Assembly: GCA_913053875.1 (NCBI GenBank)
Contig: CAJXGN010000010.1
Coordinates: forward strand, 1 to 64,000
Direction: 5' to 3'
DNA: 64,000 nt
Origin: an uncultured Agromyces sp.
GTDB lineage: Bacteria > Actinomycetota > Actinomycetes > Actinomycetales > Microbacteriaceae
Below the pieces are notes generated by a model, which was given only the letters and a program-made list of their open reading frames with translations, was not told the DNA's origin and did not search any database. Within the stretch, counting starts at the first letter, position 1, and the number at the start of each line of letters is the position of its first letter. This document shows positions 11,998-19,617 of this stretch, one piece after another. Made by a program: the position numbers and the translations under genes.

Positions 11998-12300
11998 TCA
12001 TCGCACGGTCGCCTCGCCGACAGCGCGCAGCACGTCGGCGAGCCACACCAGCGCGTAGGACACGCCCTGTGACGGGTCACCCAGGATGCGTTCGAGGTGC
12101 TCGAGCGACTCGGAGAGCTGCCCGATCGTGAACTCGTCCGGCTCGGCGGTCACGTCGCCCCGTTGGTCGGGCGGGATCGACCAGAAGTAGTCGGCGTCGA
12201 GCGGGATCACGGCCCCGTGAGAGGTCTCGACGTGCGTGAGCAGGAGGTCAGCCGCACGCCGCAACGCTTCCACCGGGACCTGGAGTTGCTCGTCGGTCAT
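11998..12300 (-). CDS. conserved-looking hypothetical protein, 100 aa
   Basis: I do not recognise a family. The 100-residue protein begins MTDEQLQVPVEALRRAADLLLTHVET, continues with VIPLDADYFWSIPPDQRG, and ends in a helical LSESLEHLERIL...VWLADVLRAVGEA segment. It is acidic, without a signal peptide or membrane span, so probably cytosolic. A GGAGGG ribosome-binding site precedes the ATG; the longer frame to 12390 is unconserved Arg/Gly-rich. It converges on the toxin gene and lies within the segment bordered by the 46-bp repeat, so it was probably brought in with the toxin-antitoxin pair and could be an accessory cargo gene. No function is proposed. Confidence 0.65.
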   Translation of the reverse strand: MTDEQLQVPVEALRRAADLLLTHVETSHGAVIPLDADYFWSIPPDQRGDVTAEPDEFTIGQLSESLEHLERILGDPSQGVSYALVWLADVLRAVGEATVR

Positions 12301-12398
12301 CGTCCACCCTCCGCCAGCGCCACGATGCCCCGACGATTGCGGAGCCGGTCGCCGCCGAGTCGCGCTCGACCCGGCCTGCTTGCGGGCCACTTCTCGGG

Positions 12399-12444
12399 CC
12401 GAGGGCCTGGCGCTGCCCGCAGCATCCGGTGCCGTGCTCGAGTC
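12399..12444 (+). repeat. direct repeat copy 2 (relic of treZ 3' end)
   Basis: This copy of the 46-bp treZ 3' sequence is followed by GGCCTGA, so it would still read as the end of a treZ-like frame. It lies in the 239-bp gene-free gap 12301-12539, which otherwise shows nothing recognisable, and marks the right border of the inserted cassette. Confidence 0.85.
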
Positions 12445-12539
12445 GGCCTGACCCGCCGCAGCACCAATCGAGTCGTCACGAAGTGTCGGAATCCAGGTGC
12501 CCGAAGCGACAGTTCGTGACGACTCGGGGAATCAGGCGA

Positions 12540-13676
12540 CTAGTGGATGCTCCAGAAGTACACGGAGCCGCCGGAGGCGATCGCCTCGTCGACGTTCCAG
12601 TAGTCGGAGTCCTTCGTGTGGCCGGCGACCCAAACCTTCGTGCCCGAGTCGGTGTGCTCGACGCGGCTGACGATCGTCGTGTGGTCCCGGTCACCCGAGT
12701 TGTCCCAGTCGAACTGGGCGACGTCGCCGACCTTGACCTGCGAGCGGTCGGAGCCGAGGTCGGTCGCACGGTTGGTCTGGGTGGCGAGGTAGTCGCGCAG
12801 CGCGGTCGAGCTGATCCAGCTCGGCGAGTAGCCGGCGGCGGTGTAGTACCACTGCGACGTGAACTTCCACCCGCGCGCGGCGAGCGACTGGCTCGTGAAG
12901 TTCGCGCAGTCGGCGCCCGAGATCACGATGTACTCGGCGCTGTTGTACGAGTTCCAGTGCTTCATGACGTAGTCCATCTGCCGCTCGATGGCGGGGTCGG
13001 GCACGTACGTGAGCACGAGGGCGTCGGATGCGGCGGGGTCGGACGCGTCCGCGGCGGCGGCGTCCAACTCGTCGGCGTCGTCGGCGACCGGCGCGAGTAC
13101 GCCGTCGTCGGTCAGCACCTGCACGAGCTCGGTGCCGGCGACCGATGCGCCGTTCGCTGCGCCGTCGCCGACTGATGCGGCGTCGCCGACCGATGCGGGG
13201 TCGACGACCGAGACCTCTGCGCCGTCCTCGTCGAGGAACGTGACGTCGACGTCGCCGGTGCGGCCGGCGTCGGACGCGGGCACCTCGAACGCGATGGCGT
13301 CGTCGGCGTGCTCGATGATCTCGACCTCGTCGCCGTCGACGGCGACCGCGGCGACCATCGTGAGGTCGGTGCCCTCGACGGACACCTCGGTGCCGCCGGT
13401 GACGGGGACCTCGTCGATCGACGCGCCGTCGAACACGACGGGCTCGGCCGGCGCGGGGGTGACGGATGCGACGAGCTCGGCGTTCTGGAGCGAGGCCTGC
13501 GCGGCGTCGGTCAGCGACTTCGGGCCGGTCGCGGCCCAGGAGTTCGCCGCGACGGCGCCCAGGGCGCACGCGGCGACGGCGCCGAAGGCGGCGGTGGAGA
13601 GGACGACACGGCGCATGGTGGTCGCAGGCAGCGCGGCCACCCGTGCGCGGGCACGGTGGAAGGGGGTGTTCTGCAC
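12540..13676 (-). CDS. secreted amidase-domain protein (Amidase_6 type)
   Basis: A 378-residue exported protein. An N-terminal signal peptide is visible (RRVVLSTAAFGAVAACALGAV then AANSWAA). The middle is acidic and Ala/Asp-rich with an IPT/TIG-like beta segment (VPVTGGTEVSVEGTDLTMVAAVAV). The C-terminal ~160 residues resemble the putative amidase domain with a catalytic Cys in GADCANFTSQSLAARGW and a His in RDHTTIVSRVEHT, then WVAGHTKDSDYWNVDEAI. The domain usually acts on amide bonds in peptides or cell wall, outside the membrane. Start choice is uncertain: GTG 13676 gives the full frame, ATG 13616 (MRRVV) starts at the signal peptide; neither has a clear ribosome-binding site. Confidence 0.8.
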   Translation of the reverse strand: MQNTPFHRARARVAALPATTMRRVVLSTAAFGAVAACALGAVAANSWAATGPKSLTDAAQASLQNAELVASVTPAPAEPVVFDGASIDEVPVTGGTEVSVEGTDLTMVAAVAVDGDEVEIIEHADDAIAFEVPASDAGRTGDVDVTFLDEDGAEVSVVDPASVGDAASVGDGAANGASVAGTELVQVLTDDGVLAPVADDADELDAAAADASDPAASDALVLTYVPDPAIERQMDYVMKHWNSYNSAEYIVISGADCANFTSQSLAARGWKFTSQWYYTAAGYSPSWISSTALRDYLATQTNRATDLGSDRSQVKVGDVAQFDWDNSGDRDHTTIVSRVEHTDSGTKVWVAGHTKDSDYWNVDEAIASGGSVYFWSIH

Positions 13677-13864
13677 GAAAGATCCAGGGGGGGTTCGGGG
13701 GCCCAGAGGAATCGGGGGCTGAGGGGGCGCAGCGTCGCGCGGATTCGGGCCGCCGGATACGGTTCCAGCCCCGTCTGGGCGAATCCGTCACGTTTCCTGA
13801 GTGGAACATGAGCACTGTTCGAGATTCGGATGCCTCGGAGGCATCCGCTCACCCGCCCCTGGAA

Positions 13865-15127
13865 TCAGGAGCTGACCGGCGACTTCCGCACCACGACGCG
13901 GATCGCGGCGACCACGACCGGCAGCAGGATGACCGCCGCGACGGCGTTCACCGCGCCGTACCCGCCGGCGCTGAGAATCAGCCCGGAGAACGCCGCCGAG
14001 GCGGCTGCGGCGAGGTTCATGGCCGCATCCGTCGCCCCCTGGAGGGGCACGCGCAGGCGCCGGTCGACCGCGTGGGTGAGCAGTGCCGAGCCGCCGATGA
14101 GGCCCGCCGACCAGCCGAGCCCGAGCAGGCCGAGGGCGAGGGATGCCCCGATGAACCCGCTGCCCCAGACACCGCCGACCGTGACCGCGACGGCCAGCAC
14201 GACGACGCTGATGCCGATGACGCGCACCGATCCGATGCGGTCGACCAGCCAGCCCATGAGCGGGCTCGCGCCGTACATGCCGAGGATGTGGATCGAGACG
14301 ACGAGCCCGATGAGCGAGATGCCGAGGCCGTGCACGTGCAGGTGCACGGGGGTCATGACCATCACGCCGACCATGACGGTGTGGGCGCAGACGATCGCGA
14401 GGATCGCGAGCAGGGCGGTGGGCTCGCGCACGGCCGTGCGGAGTGCGCGGAACGCGGTCGGCGCGGGGGCATCGTCGGCGCCGGCATCCGCCTCGGGCTC
14501 CTCGCCCTGGAGGGTGCCGGCCGGCGGGGTGCGGAGCAGTGCGGCGACGATGACCGCGCTGAGTGCGAACACCACGAACGAGAACGCGAACGGGCCGACG
14601 AACGCCGGCAGGCCGACGCCCCGGCCGACCGCGTCGCCCCACTCGGACAGGTTCGGCCCGGCGACCGCGCCGATCGTGGTGGCCCACAGCACGATCGACA
14701 TCGCGCGCGCCTGGAACTCGGGGCGCACGACCTCGGGGGCCGCGAACCGCGCCTGGAGGCCGGCCGCCGTGGCCGCGCCGATGCCGGCGAATCCGGGCAA
14801 CAGCACCCACACCGCCCCGCTGACCGCCGCGAGCACGATGAGCGCAGCGCCGACGGACGCCGCCACGTAGCCGGCGCCGAGCGCGACGTTCCGCCCGCGA
14901 GCAACGGCGAGGCGGGCCATCGGGACTGCGAGCAGGCCTGCGCCGAGCACGACCGCGGTCTGCGCGAGGCCCGCGAGCGCAACGGCGCCGGTGAGGTCCT
15001 CGACGAGGATGCCGCCGACTGCGATGCCCGTCGCCACGCCGAGTCCGGCGAGCAGCTGGCTCGTGATGAGCACGCCCATCGCCAGACGCGAGTCGGTGCG
15101 TCGGTCGCGGTGCATCCCGTCGGACAT
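13865..15127 (-). CDS. MFS transporter
   Basis: A major facilitator of about 420 residues with twelve hydrophobic segments, for example MGVLITSQLLAGLGVATGIAVG, VLLPGFAGIGAATAAGLQ and LILSAGGYGAVNAVAAVILL, and a hydrophilic central loop (GTLQGEEPEADAGADDAPAP) between the two halves. The conserved loop motif after helix 2 is present as PMARLAVARGRN. The start MSDGMHRD at 15127 is preceded by GGGAGG; the frame could run to 15157 without such a site. Substrate cannot be told from sequence; drug or metabolite efflux is usual for this group. No regulatory gene adjoins it. Confidence 0.85.
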   Translation of the reverse strand: MSDGMHRDRRTDSRLAMGVLITSQLLAGLGVATGIAVGGILVEDLTGAVALAGLAQTAVVLGAGLLAVPMARLAVARGRNVALGAGYVAASVGAALIVLAAVSGAVWVLLPGFAGIGAATAAGLQARFAAPEVVRPEFQARAMSIVLWATTIGAVAGPNLSEWGDAVGRGVGLPAFVGPFAFSFVVFALSAVIVAALLRTPPAGTLQGEEPEADAGADDAPAPTAFRALRTAVREPTALLAILAIVCAHTVMVGVMVMTPVHLHVHGLGISLIGLVVSIHILGMYGASPLMGWLVDRIGSVRVIGISVVVLAVAVTVGGVWGSGFIGASLALGLLGLGWSAGLIGGSALLTHAVDRRLRVPLQGATDAAMNLAAAASAAFSGLILSAGGYGAVNAVAAVILLPVVVAAIRVVVRKSPVSS

Positions 15128-15158
15128 GTCGCCTCCCGATCGGTCCCCGCGGCTCACG

Positions 15159-15971
15159 CTACCCCTGATCGGCCGGGTATTCCGGGGCGGGCGGGAGCCC
15201 GAAGAACTCCTCGAGCGTCGTGACGCCCGTCTCCTGCATCTCGGTCGACAGGTCGGTGCCGACGTAGCGGAAGTGCCACGGCTCGAACTGGTAGCCGGTC
15301 ACCTCGGTCTTGTCGGCCGGGTAGCGCAGGATGAAGCCGAACCGCCAGGCGTTGTCGCGCAGCCAGATGCCCTCGGGGGTGTCGGCGAGGCACACGTCGA
15401 GCGAGCAGACGCCGGACGCGGCGCCGATGTCCATGGTGAGGCCGGTCTGGTGCTCGCTGTAGCCGGGCCGTGCGGTGAGCAGGTCGTTGCCGGTGTAGAT
15501 CGCGACCTGCGCGTCGTAGCTGCGGTACGCCGAGTTCGAGGCGAGCGCGAGGCCGGCCTCGTCGGTGGCGGCGGTGAACATCGCGACGATGGCATCGGAT
15601 GCCTCCTGCCGCATCTCGGGCACCCAGGTGTGGGCGACCGGCACCTGCACCAGGTCGGCGGGCACGAAGTTCGCCGGCTCGAGCGGGTTGAGCTTGTTGA
15701 CCACGACCCAGATGCTGTTCGGGTCGTCGAGCGAGTTGACCTGGCGGTCGAACGTGTCGACGGGCTCGGCCGTGGGCGTGGCGGCCGGCTCTGGCCGCGG
15801 GGTCGGGGTGGGAGTCGGCGTCGGCTCGGCGGACGTGCCGAGCGCTCCGCCGAACGCGCCGAACAGCGCGCCCGCGCCGAGCGCGGCGACGACGGCCACG
15901 ACGATGGAGACGACGATCGTGGTGGTGCGGCGCCCCTGGCGCGAGGCCCGGGATCGGGTAGCGGCGGCCAT
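15159..15971 (-). CDS. D-alanyl-D-alanine carboxypeptidase, VanY family
   Basis: A 270-residue membrane-anchored peptidase. One N-terminal transmembrane segment (TTIVVSIVVAVVAALGAGALFG) and a Pro/Thr linker (EPTPTPTPTPRPEPAATP) place the catalytic domain outside the membrane. The zinc site of the VanY/M15B family is visible: SEHQTGLTMDIG (H and D ligands) and EPWHFRYVG (last His), with SAYRSYDAQVAIY before it. It trims the terminal D-Ala of cell-wall stem peptides. There is no ribosome-binding site; TAGGCT lies 7 nt before the ATG, so it is probably leaderless. It is divergent from the cellobiose operon, with 265 bp between. Confidence 0.9.
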   Translation of the reverse strand: MAAATRSRASRQGRRTTTIVVSIVVAVVAALGAGALFGAFGGALGTSAEPTPTPTPTPRPEPAATPTAEPVDTFDRQVNSLDDPNSIWVVVNKLNPLEPANFVPADLVQVPVAHTWVPEMRQEASDAIVAMFTAATDEAGLALASNSAYRSYDAQVAIYTGNDLLTARPGYSEHQTGLTMDIGAASGVCSLDVCLADTPEGIWLRDNAWRFGFILRYPADKTEVTGYQFEPWHFRYVGTDLSTEMQETGVTTLEEFFGLPPAPEYPADQG

Positions 15972-15978
15972 GCCGACG

Positions 15979-15984
15979 AGCCTA
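15979..15984 (-). promoter_or_regulatory. -10 element of leaderless vanY-type gene
   Basis: TAGGCT on the minus strand lies exactly 7 nt before the ATG at 15971, with no intervening ribosome-binding site. The arrangement is the same as at pheA and lplA. Confidence 0.45.
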
Positions 15985-16098
15985 CTGCCGGTCGCGCGTT
16001 CGCTCTGGGCGAACAGCGACCCAGGGGCATCCGCTCACCCGCCCAGCCGCGGATCCGATCACGGAACGGTCACGATCGACACGGATTCCGAAACTTGT

Positions 16099-16116
16099 GA
16101 GAGCGCTCTCTTGACA
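16099..16116 (+). promoter_or_regulatory. CebR-like operator 1 with -35 box
   Basis: The palindrome GAGAGCGCTCTC (16099-16110) abuts TTGACA (16111-16116), a consensus -35; a weak -10 (AAGCAT, 16135-16140) follows at 18 bp. A LacI regulator bound here would block RNA polymerase. The core resembles the CebR site TGGGAGCGCTCCCA. Confidence 0.75.
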
Positions 16117-16152
16117 GCGCCCGAATCGGCGTGCAAGCATCGTCCCCGCAAG

Positions 16153-16170
16153 CGTGAGAGCGCTCTCACG
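16153..16170 (+). promoter_or_regulatory. CebR-like operator 2
   Basis: A perfect 18-bp palindrome, CGTGAGAGCGCTCTCACG, downstream of the -10 region. It is identical base for base to the operator at 30400-30417 in front of the GH6 cellulase. Confidence 0.8.
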
Positions 16171-16178
16171 ATGTGGAA

Positions 16179-16190
16179 GAGAGCGCTCTC
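16179..16190 (+). promoter_or_regulatory. CebR-like operator 3
   Basis: Third GAGAGCGCTCTC palindrome, 26 bp centre-to-centre from operator 2, in the untranslated leader of the binding-protein gene. Three sites suggest tight, possibly cooperative repression. Confidence 0.7.
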
Positions 16191-16236
16191 AGGCGAGCAG
16201 CATTCCGACCCCACGCACACACACAAAGGAGTGACC

Positions 16237-17547
16237 GTGAAGCTCTCACGCCACACGAAGGTCGCGGCGGCACTCGCCGGCGCGGCATCCGTCGCCCTCC
16301 TCGCCAGTGCCTGCTCCTCCGACGGAGGCGGCACCGACGAGGCGGCCAGCGACGAGCCCATCACGCTGACGATCACCACGTTCGGCACGTTCGGCTACGA
16401 CGACCTGTACGAGCAGTACATGGACGAGAACCCGAACATCACGATCGAGGCGACCAACATCGACACCGGCGGCAACGCCCGCACCGACGCGTTCACCAAG
16501 ATCGCCGCCGGCTCGGGCCTGTCGGACATCGTCGCGATCGAGGAGGGCTGGCTCGGCTCGATCATGGAGGTCTCCGACACCTTCGTCGACCTGCGCGACT
16601 TCGGCATCGAGGACCGCTCGGGCGACTGGGTCGACTGGAAGTACGCCCAGGCGACCGACGCCGACGGCCGCGTCATCGGCTACGGCACCGACATCGGCCC
16701 CGAGGGCCTCTGCTACAACGGTGTCCTGTTCGAGGAGGCCGGCCTGCCGAGCGACCGCGCCGAGGTGGCCGAGCTCATCGACGGCGACTGGGAGCACTTC
16801 TTCGACGTCGGCCGCGACTACCAGGAGGCCACCGGCAAGGCCTGGTACGACCACTCGGGCTTCGTCTGGAACGCCATGGTGAACCAGCTCGACGAGGGCT
16901 ATTACACCGCCGACGGCGAGCTGAACGTCGAGGGCAACGCCGAGCTGCAGGAGCGCTTCGAGCTGCTCGGCGCGGCGACCGAGGACGGCCTGTCGGCCGC
17001 CCAGGCGGCCTGGGACTGGAACGGCGGCAAGTCGTTCGTCGACGGCACCTTCGCAACGTTCGTCTGCCCGGGCTGGATGCTCGGCGTCGTGCAGGGCAAC
17101 ACCGAGGCCGGCGGCGGCGACGCCAGCACCGGCTGGGACTTCGCCGACGTCTTCCCCGGCGGCGCGGCCAACTGGGGCGGCGCGTTCCTCGCGGTGCCCG
17201 AGACCAGCGAGAACCAGGCCGCTGCCGCGGCTCTGGCCGACTGGCTGACCCAGCCTGAGCAGCAGGTCGCGCAGTTCGAGGCGGCCGGCACCTTCCCGAG
17301 CACCGTCGCAGCGCAGGACGAGCTCGCGGCGAACCCGACGCCGAACGAGTTCTTCAACGACGCCCCCGTCGGTGAGATCCTCGCCGGCCGCTCGGTCGGC
17401 GTGGTCGCCCAGTTCAAGGGTCCGGACGACTCCGTCATCCAGGAGAACGTCTTCGGCCCGCCGCTGCAGAAGCTCGACCGCGGAGAGGTCTCCACGCAGG
17501 AGGCCTGGGACGAGGCGATCGTGCTGCTGGACGAGCTGGTCGGCTAG
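16237..17547 (+). CDS. ABC sugar-binding lipoprotein (cellobiose type)
   Basis: A 436-residue family 1 extracellular solute-binding protein. The signal peptide ends in a lipobox-like LLASAC with the lipidated Cys at residue 26, so it is anchored outside the membrane. The mature part starts ITLTITTFGTFGYDDLYEQY and contains the usual sugar-binder features (DENPNITIEA, ADWLTQPEQQVAQFEAAGTFPS near the end). It delivers sugar to the two permeases encoded next. The GTG start at 16237 has AAGGA 6 nt upstream. Cellobiose or cello-oligosaccharide as ligand is inferred from the GH1 enzyme and CebR-like operators in the operon, not from the protein itself. Confidence 0.88.
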   Translation: MKLSRHTKVAAALAGAASVALLASACSSDGGGTDEAASDEPITLTITTFGTFGYDDLYEQYMDENPNITIEATNIDTGGNARTDAFTKIAAGSGLSDIVAIEEGWLGSIMEVSDTFVDLRDFGIEDRSGDWVDWKYAQATDADGRVIGYGTDIGPEGLCYNGVLFEEAGLPSDRAEVAELIDGDWEHFFDVGRDYQEATGKAWYDHSGFVWNAMVNQLDEGYYTADGELNVEGNAELQERFELLGAATEDGLSAAQAAWDWNGGKSFVDGTFATFVCPGWMLGVVQGNTEAGGGDASTGWDFADVFPGGAANWGGAFLAVPETSENQAAAAALADWLTQPEQQVAQFEAAGTFPSTVAAQDELAANPTPNEFFNDAPVGEILAGRSVGVVAQFKGPDDSVIQENVFGPPLQKLDRGEVSTQEAWDEAIVLLDELVG

Positions 17548-17567
17548 CACCGACTCGGTTCCACCAC

Positions 17568-17606
17568 GGCGGGGTCCCCGGGACGACAGCGCCCGGGGAC
17601 CCCGCC
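17568..17606 (+). terminator. strong hairpin between binding-protein and permease genes
   Basis: A perfect 15-bp GC stem with a 9-nt loop lies 20 bp after the binding-protein stop and without T-tract. In operons of this type such hairpins usually limit read-through or protect the upstream message, so binding protein exceeds permease. Confidence 0.6.
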
Positions 17607-17641
17607 CCACGAATCGCACGCACCGCACGACAGGACCCGCG

Positions 17642-18682
17642 ATGACCTCCACCCTCACGCCGCCGACCGGCACCGGCTCCGACGGCGACGACAGCCGGCC
17701 GCCCCGGGCGAGCCGCCTCACCTGGCGCCAGCGCATCAGCATCTTCGACGTCAAGGCGAGCCCCTACGCCTACGTCGCCCCCTTCTTCCTGCTCTTCGGC
17801 CTCGTCGGCCTCTTCCCCCTCGCCTACACGTTCTGGGTCTCGCTGTTCGACTGGGACCTGCTGAAGGGCCAGGGCGACTTCGTCGGCATGGAGAACTTCT
17901 GGGCGATCCTGAACGACCGGTTCTTCTGGAACTCGATCCGCAACACGATCAGCATCTTCCTGCTGAGCGCGATTCCGCAGCTGGCGATGGCGCTGCTGCT
18001 GGCCTACCTGCTCGACCAGGGCCTGCGCGCGAAGACGTTCTGGCGCATGAGCATCCTGCTCCCCTACGTCGTCACGCCGGTCGCCGTCGCGATCATCTTC
18101 TCGAGCGTGTTCAACGAGGCCGACGGCCTGGTGAACAACCTGCTGAACCTCATCGGCATCCCCGACCAGCAGTGGAAGCACGACACGTTCCTCAGCCACA
18201 TCGCCATCGCGTCGATGGTGAACTGGCGCTGGACCGGCTACAACACGCTCATCCTGCTCGCCGCGATGCAGGCCGTGCCGCGCGACCTGTACGAGTCGGC
18301 GGCGATCGACGGGGCCGGTGCGGCGCGCCGCTTCTTCTCGGTCACCATCCCGAGCATCCGCCCCACCCTCATCTTCGTCGTGATCACGGCCACTATCGGC
18401 GGCCTGCAGATCTTCACCGAGCCCCGCCTGTTCGACGTGTCGAACGCCGGCGGCATCGGCGGCGCCGACCGGCAGTTCCAGACCACCGTGCTGTTCATGT
18501 GGGAGCTCGCGTTCTTCCGACGCGACTTCGGCGAGGCATCCGCCGTGGCCTGGCTGCTGTTCCTGCTCATCGTGGCCTTCGGCCTCGTCAACTTCCTCCT
18601 CTCGCGCAGGGTCGCCACGGGCGATGCGCGAGGAGGGCGGCGCGCCGCGCGCCGCGCGGCCCGGAAGGGAGCCGACGCATGA
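17642..18682 (+). CDS. ABC sugar transporter permease, MalF type
   Basis: A 346-residue inner-membrane permease with six hydrophobic segments (for example YVAPFFLLFGLVGLFPLAYTF and TISIFLLSAIPQLAMALLLAYLL) and the cytoplasmic EAA-type loop [24 protein letters not shown] that docks the ATPase. The C-terminus is a basic Arg/Ala-rich tail (ARGGRRAARRAARKG). It pairs with the next gene, whose ATG overlaps its stop (ATGA). No ATPase gene is in the operon; actinobacterial importers of this class commonly share an MsiK-type ATPase encoded elsewhere. Confidence 0.9.
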   Translation: MTSTLTPPTGTGSDGDDSRPPRASRLTWRQRISIFDVKASPYAYVAPFFLLFGLVGLFPLAYTFWVSLFDWDLLKGQGDFVGMENFWAILNDRFFWNSIRNTISIFLLSAIPQLAMALLLAYLLDQGLRAKTFWRMSILLPYVVTPVAVAIIFSSVFNEADGLVNNLLNLIGIPDQQWKHDTFLSHIAIASMVNWRWTGYNTLILLAAMQAVPRDLYESAAIDGAGAARRFFSVTIPSIRPTLIFVVITATIGGLQIFTEPRLFDVSNAGGIGGADRQFQTTVLFMWELAFFRRDFGEASAVAWLLFLLIVAFGLVNFLLSRRVATGDARGGRRAARRAARKGADA

Positions 18683-19617
18683 CCACCGCAACCCCCGAGC
18701 CCGTCCCCGCCGTCGAGGTGGACGTGGTATCGCCCGACCGCCGGGAGAAGGTCGACAAGTACGGCCGCCCCCGCCGCGGCCGCGGCTCCGGCAACGCCGG
18801 CCTCGGCAGCCGCCCCGGCTTCCTCACCTACGGCCTGCTCGCCGCGTTCGTCATCGGCGGCGCCTACCCCCTCTGGTGGTCGTACGTCGTCGCGAGCGGC
18901 ACCAACGCGACCCGCGGCGAGACCCTCCCGCTCATCCCGGGCGGCAACTTCCTCGCCAACGCGGCGCAGGTGCTCGACGCCATCCCGTTCTGGCTCGCGC
19001 TGTGGAACTCGATCGTCATCTCCTCGACCATCACCATCTCGGTCGTGACGTTCTCGACGCTCGCAGGCTACGCCTTCGCGAAGCTGCGCTTCCGCGGCCG
19101 CGACGGCCTCATGATCTTCGTCATCGCGACCATGGCGATCCCGACGCAGCTCGGCATCATCCCCCTGTTCATGGTCATGCGCGAGCTCGGCTGGACGGGC
19201 GAGATCGGCGCGGTCATCGTGCCGACGCTGGTCACCGCGTTCGGCGTGTTCTTCATGCGGCAGTACCTGGTCGACGTCATCCCCGACGAGCTCATCGAGG
19301 CGGCGCGGGTCGACGGCGCGAACCAGATCCGCACCTTCTTCCACGTGGCGCTGCCCGCGGCCAGGCCGGCGATGGCGATCCTCGGCCTCTTCACCTTCAT
19401 GATGGCGTGGACCGATTACCTGTGGCCGCTGATCGTGCTGAGCCCGACGAACCCGACCCTGCAGACGGCGCTCAGCCAGCTGCAGTCGGGCTACTACATC
19501 GACTACTCGATCGTGCTGGCGGGTGCCGTGATGGCGACCATCCCGCTGCTGATCCTCTTCGTGGTCGCGGGCAAGCAGCTCATCTCGGGCATCATGGCCG
19601 GGGCGGTGAAGGGCTGA
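18679..19617 (+). CDS. ABC sugar transporter permease, MalG type
   Basis: A 312-residue partner permease. After a hydrophilic N-terminus come six membrane segments (GFLTYGLLAAFVIGGAYPLWW at the start) and the EAA loop EAARVDGANQIRTFFHVALPAARP. It ends GKQLISGIMAGAVKG, the typical ending of this family. Its start overlaps the MalF-type gene and its stop overlaps the GH1 gene (TGATG), so all are translated from one message. Together with the preceding permease it forms the channel for the sugar delivered by the lipoprotein. Confidence 0.92.
   Translation: MTTATPEPVPAVEVDVVSPDRREKVDKYGRPRRGRGSGNAGLGSRPGFLTYGLLAAFVIGGAYPLWWSYVVASGTNATRGETLPLIPGGNFLANAAQVLDAIPFWLALWNSIVISSTITISVVTFSTLAGYAFAKLRFRGRDGLMIFVIATMAIPTQLGIIPLFMVMRELGWTGEIGAVIVPTLVTAFGVFFMRQYLVDVIPDELIEAARVDGANQIRTFFHVALPAARPAMAILGLFTFMMAWTDYLWPLIVLSPTNPTLQTALSQLQSGYYIDYSIVLAGAVMATIPLLILFVVAGKQLISGIMAGAVKG

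Noticed and set aside
11998..12300. Third toxin-antitoxin component
   Set aside because: It is on the opposite strand with its own ribosome-binding site and no recognisable fold, so a functional link to the pair is not supported.
12236..12451. 71-codon frame ending with a treZ-like C-terminus
   Set aside because: Only the last ~16 codons resemble treZ; the rest is antisense to the hypothetical gene. It is explained by the 46-bp duplication.
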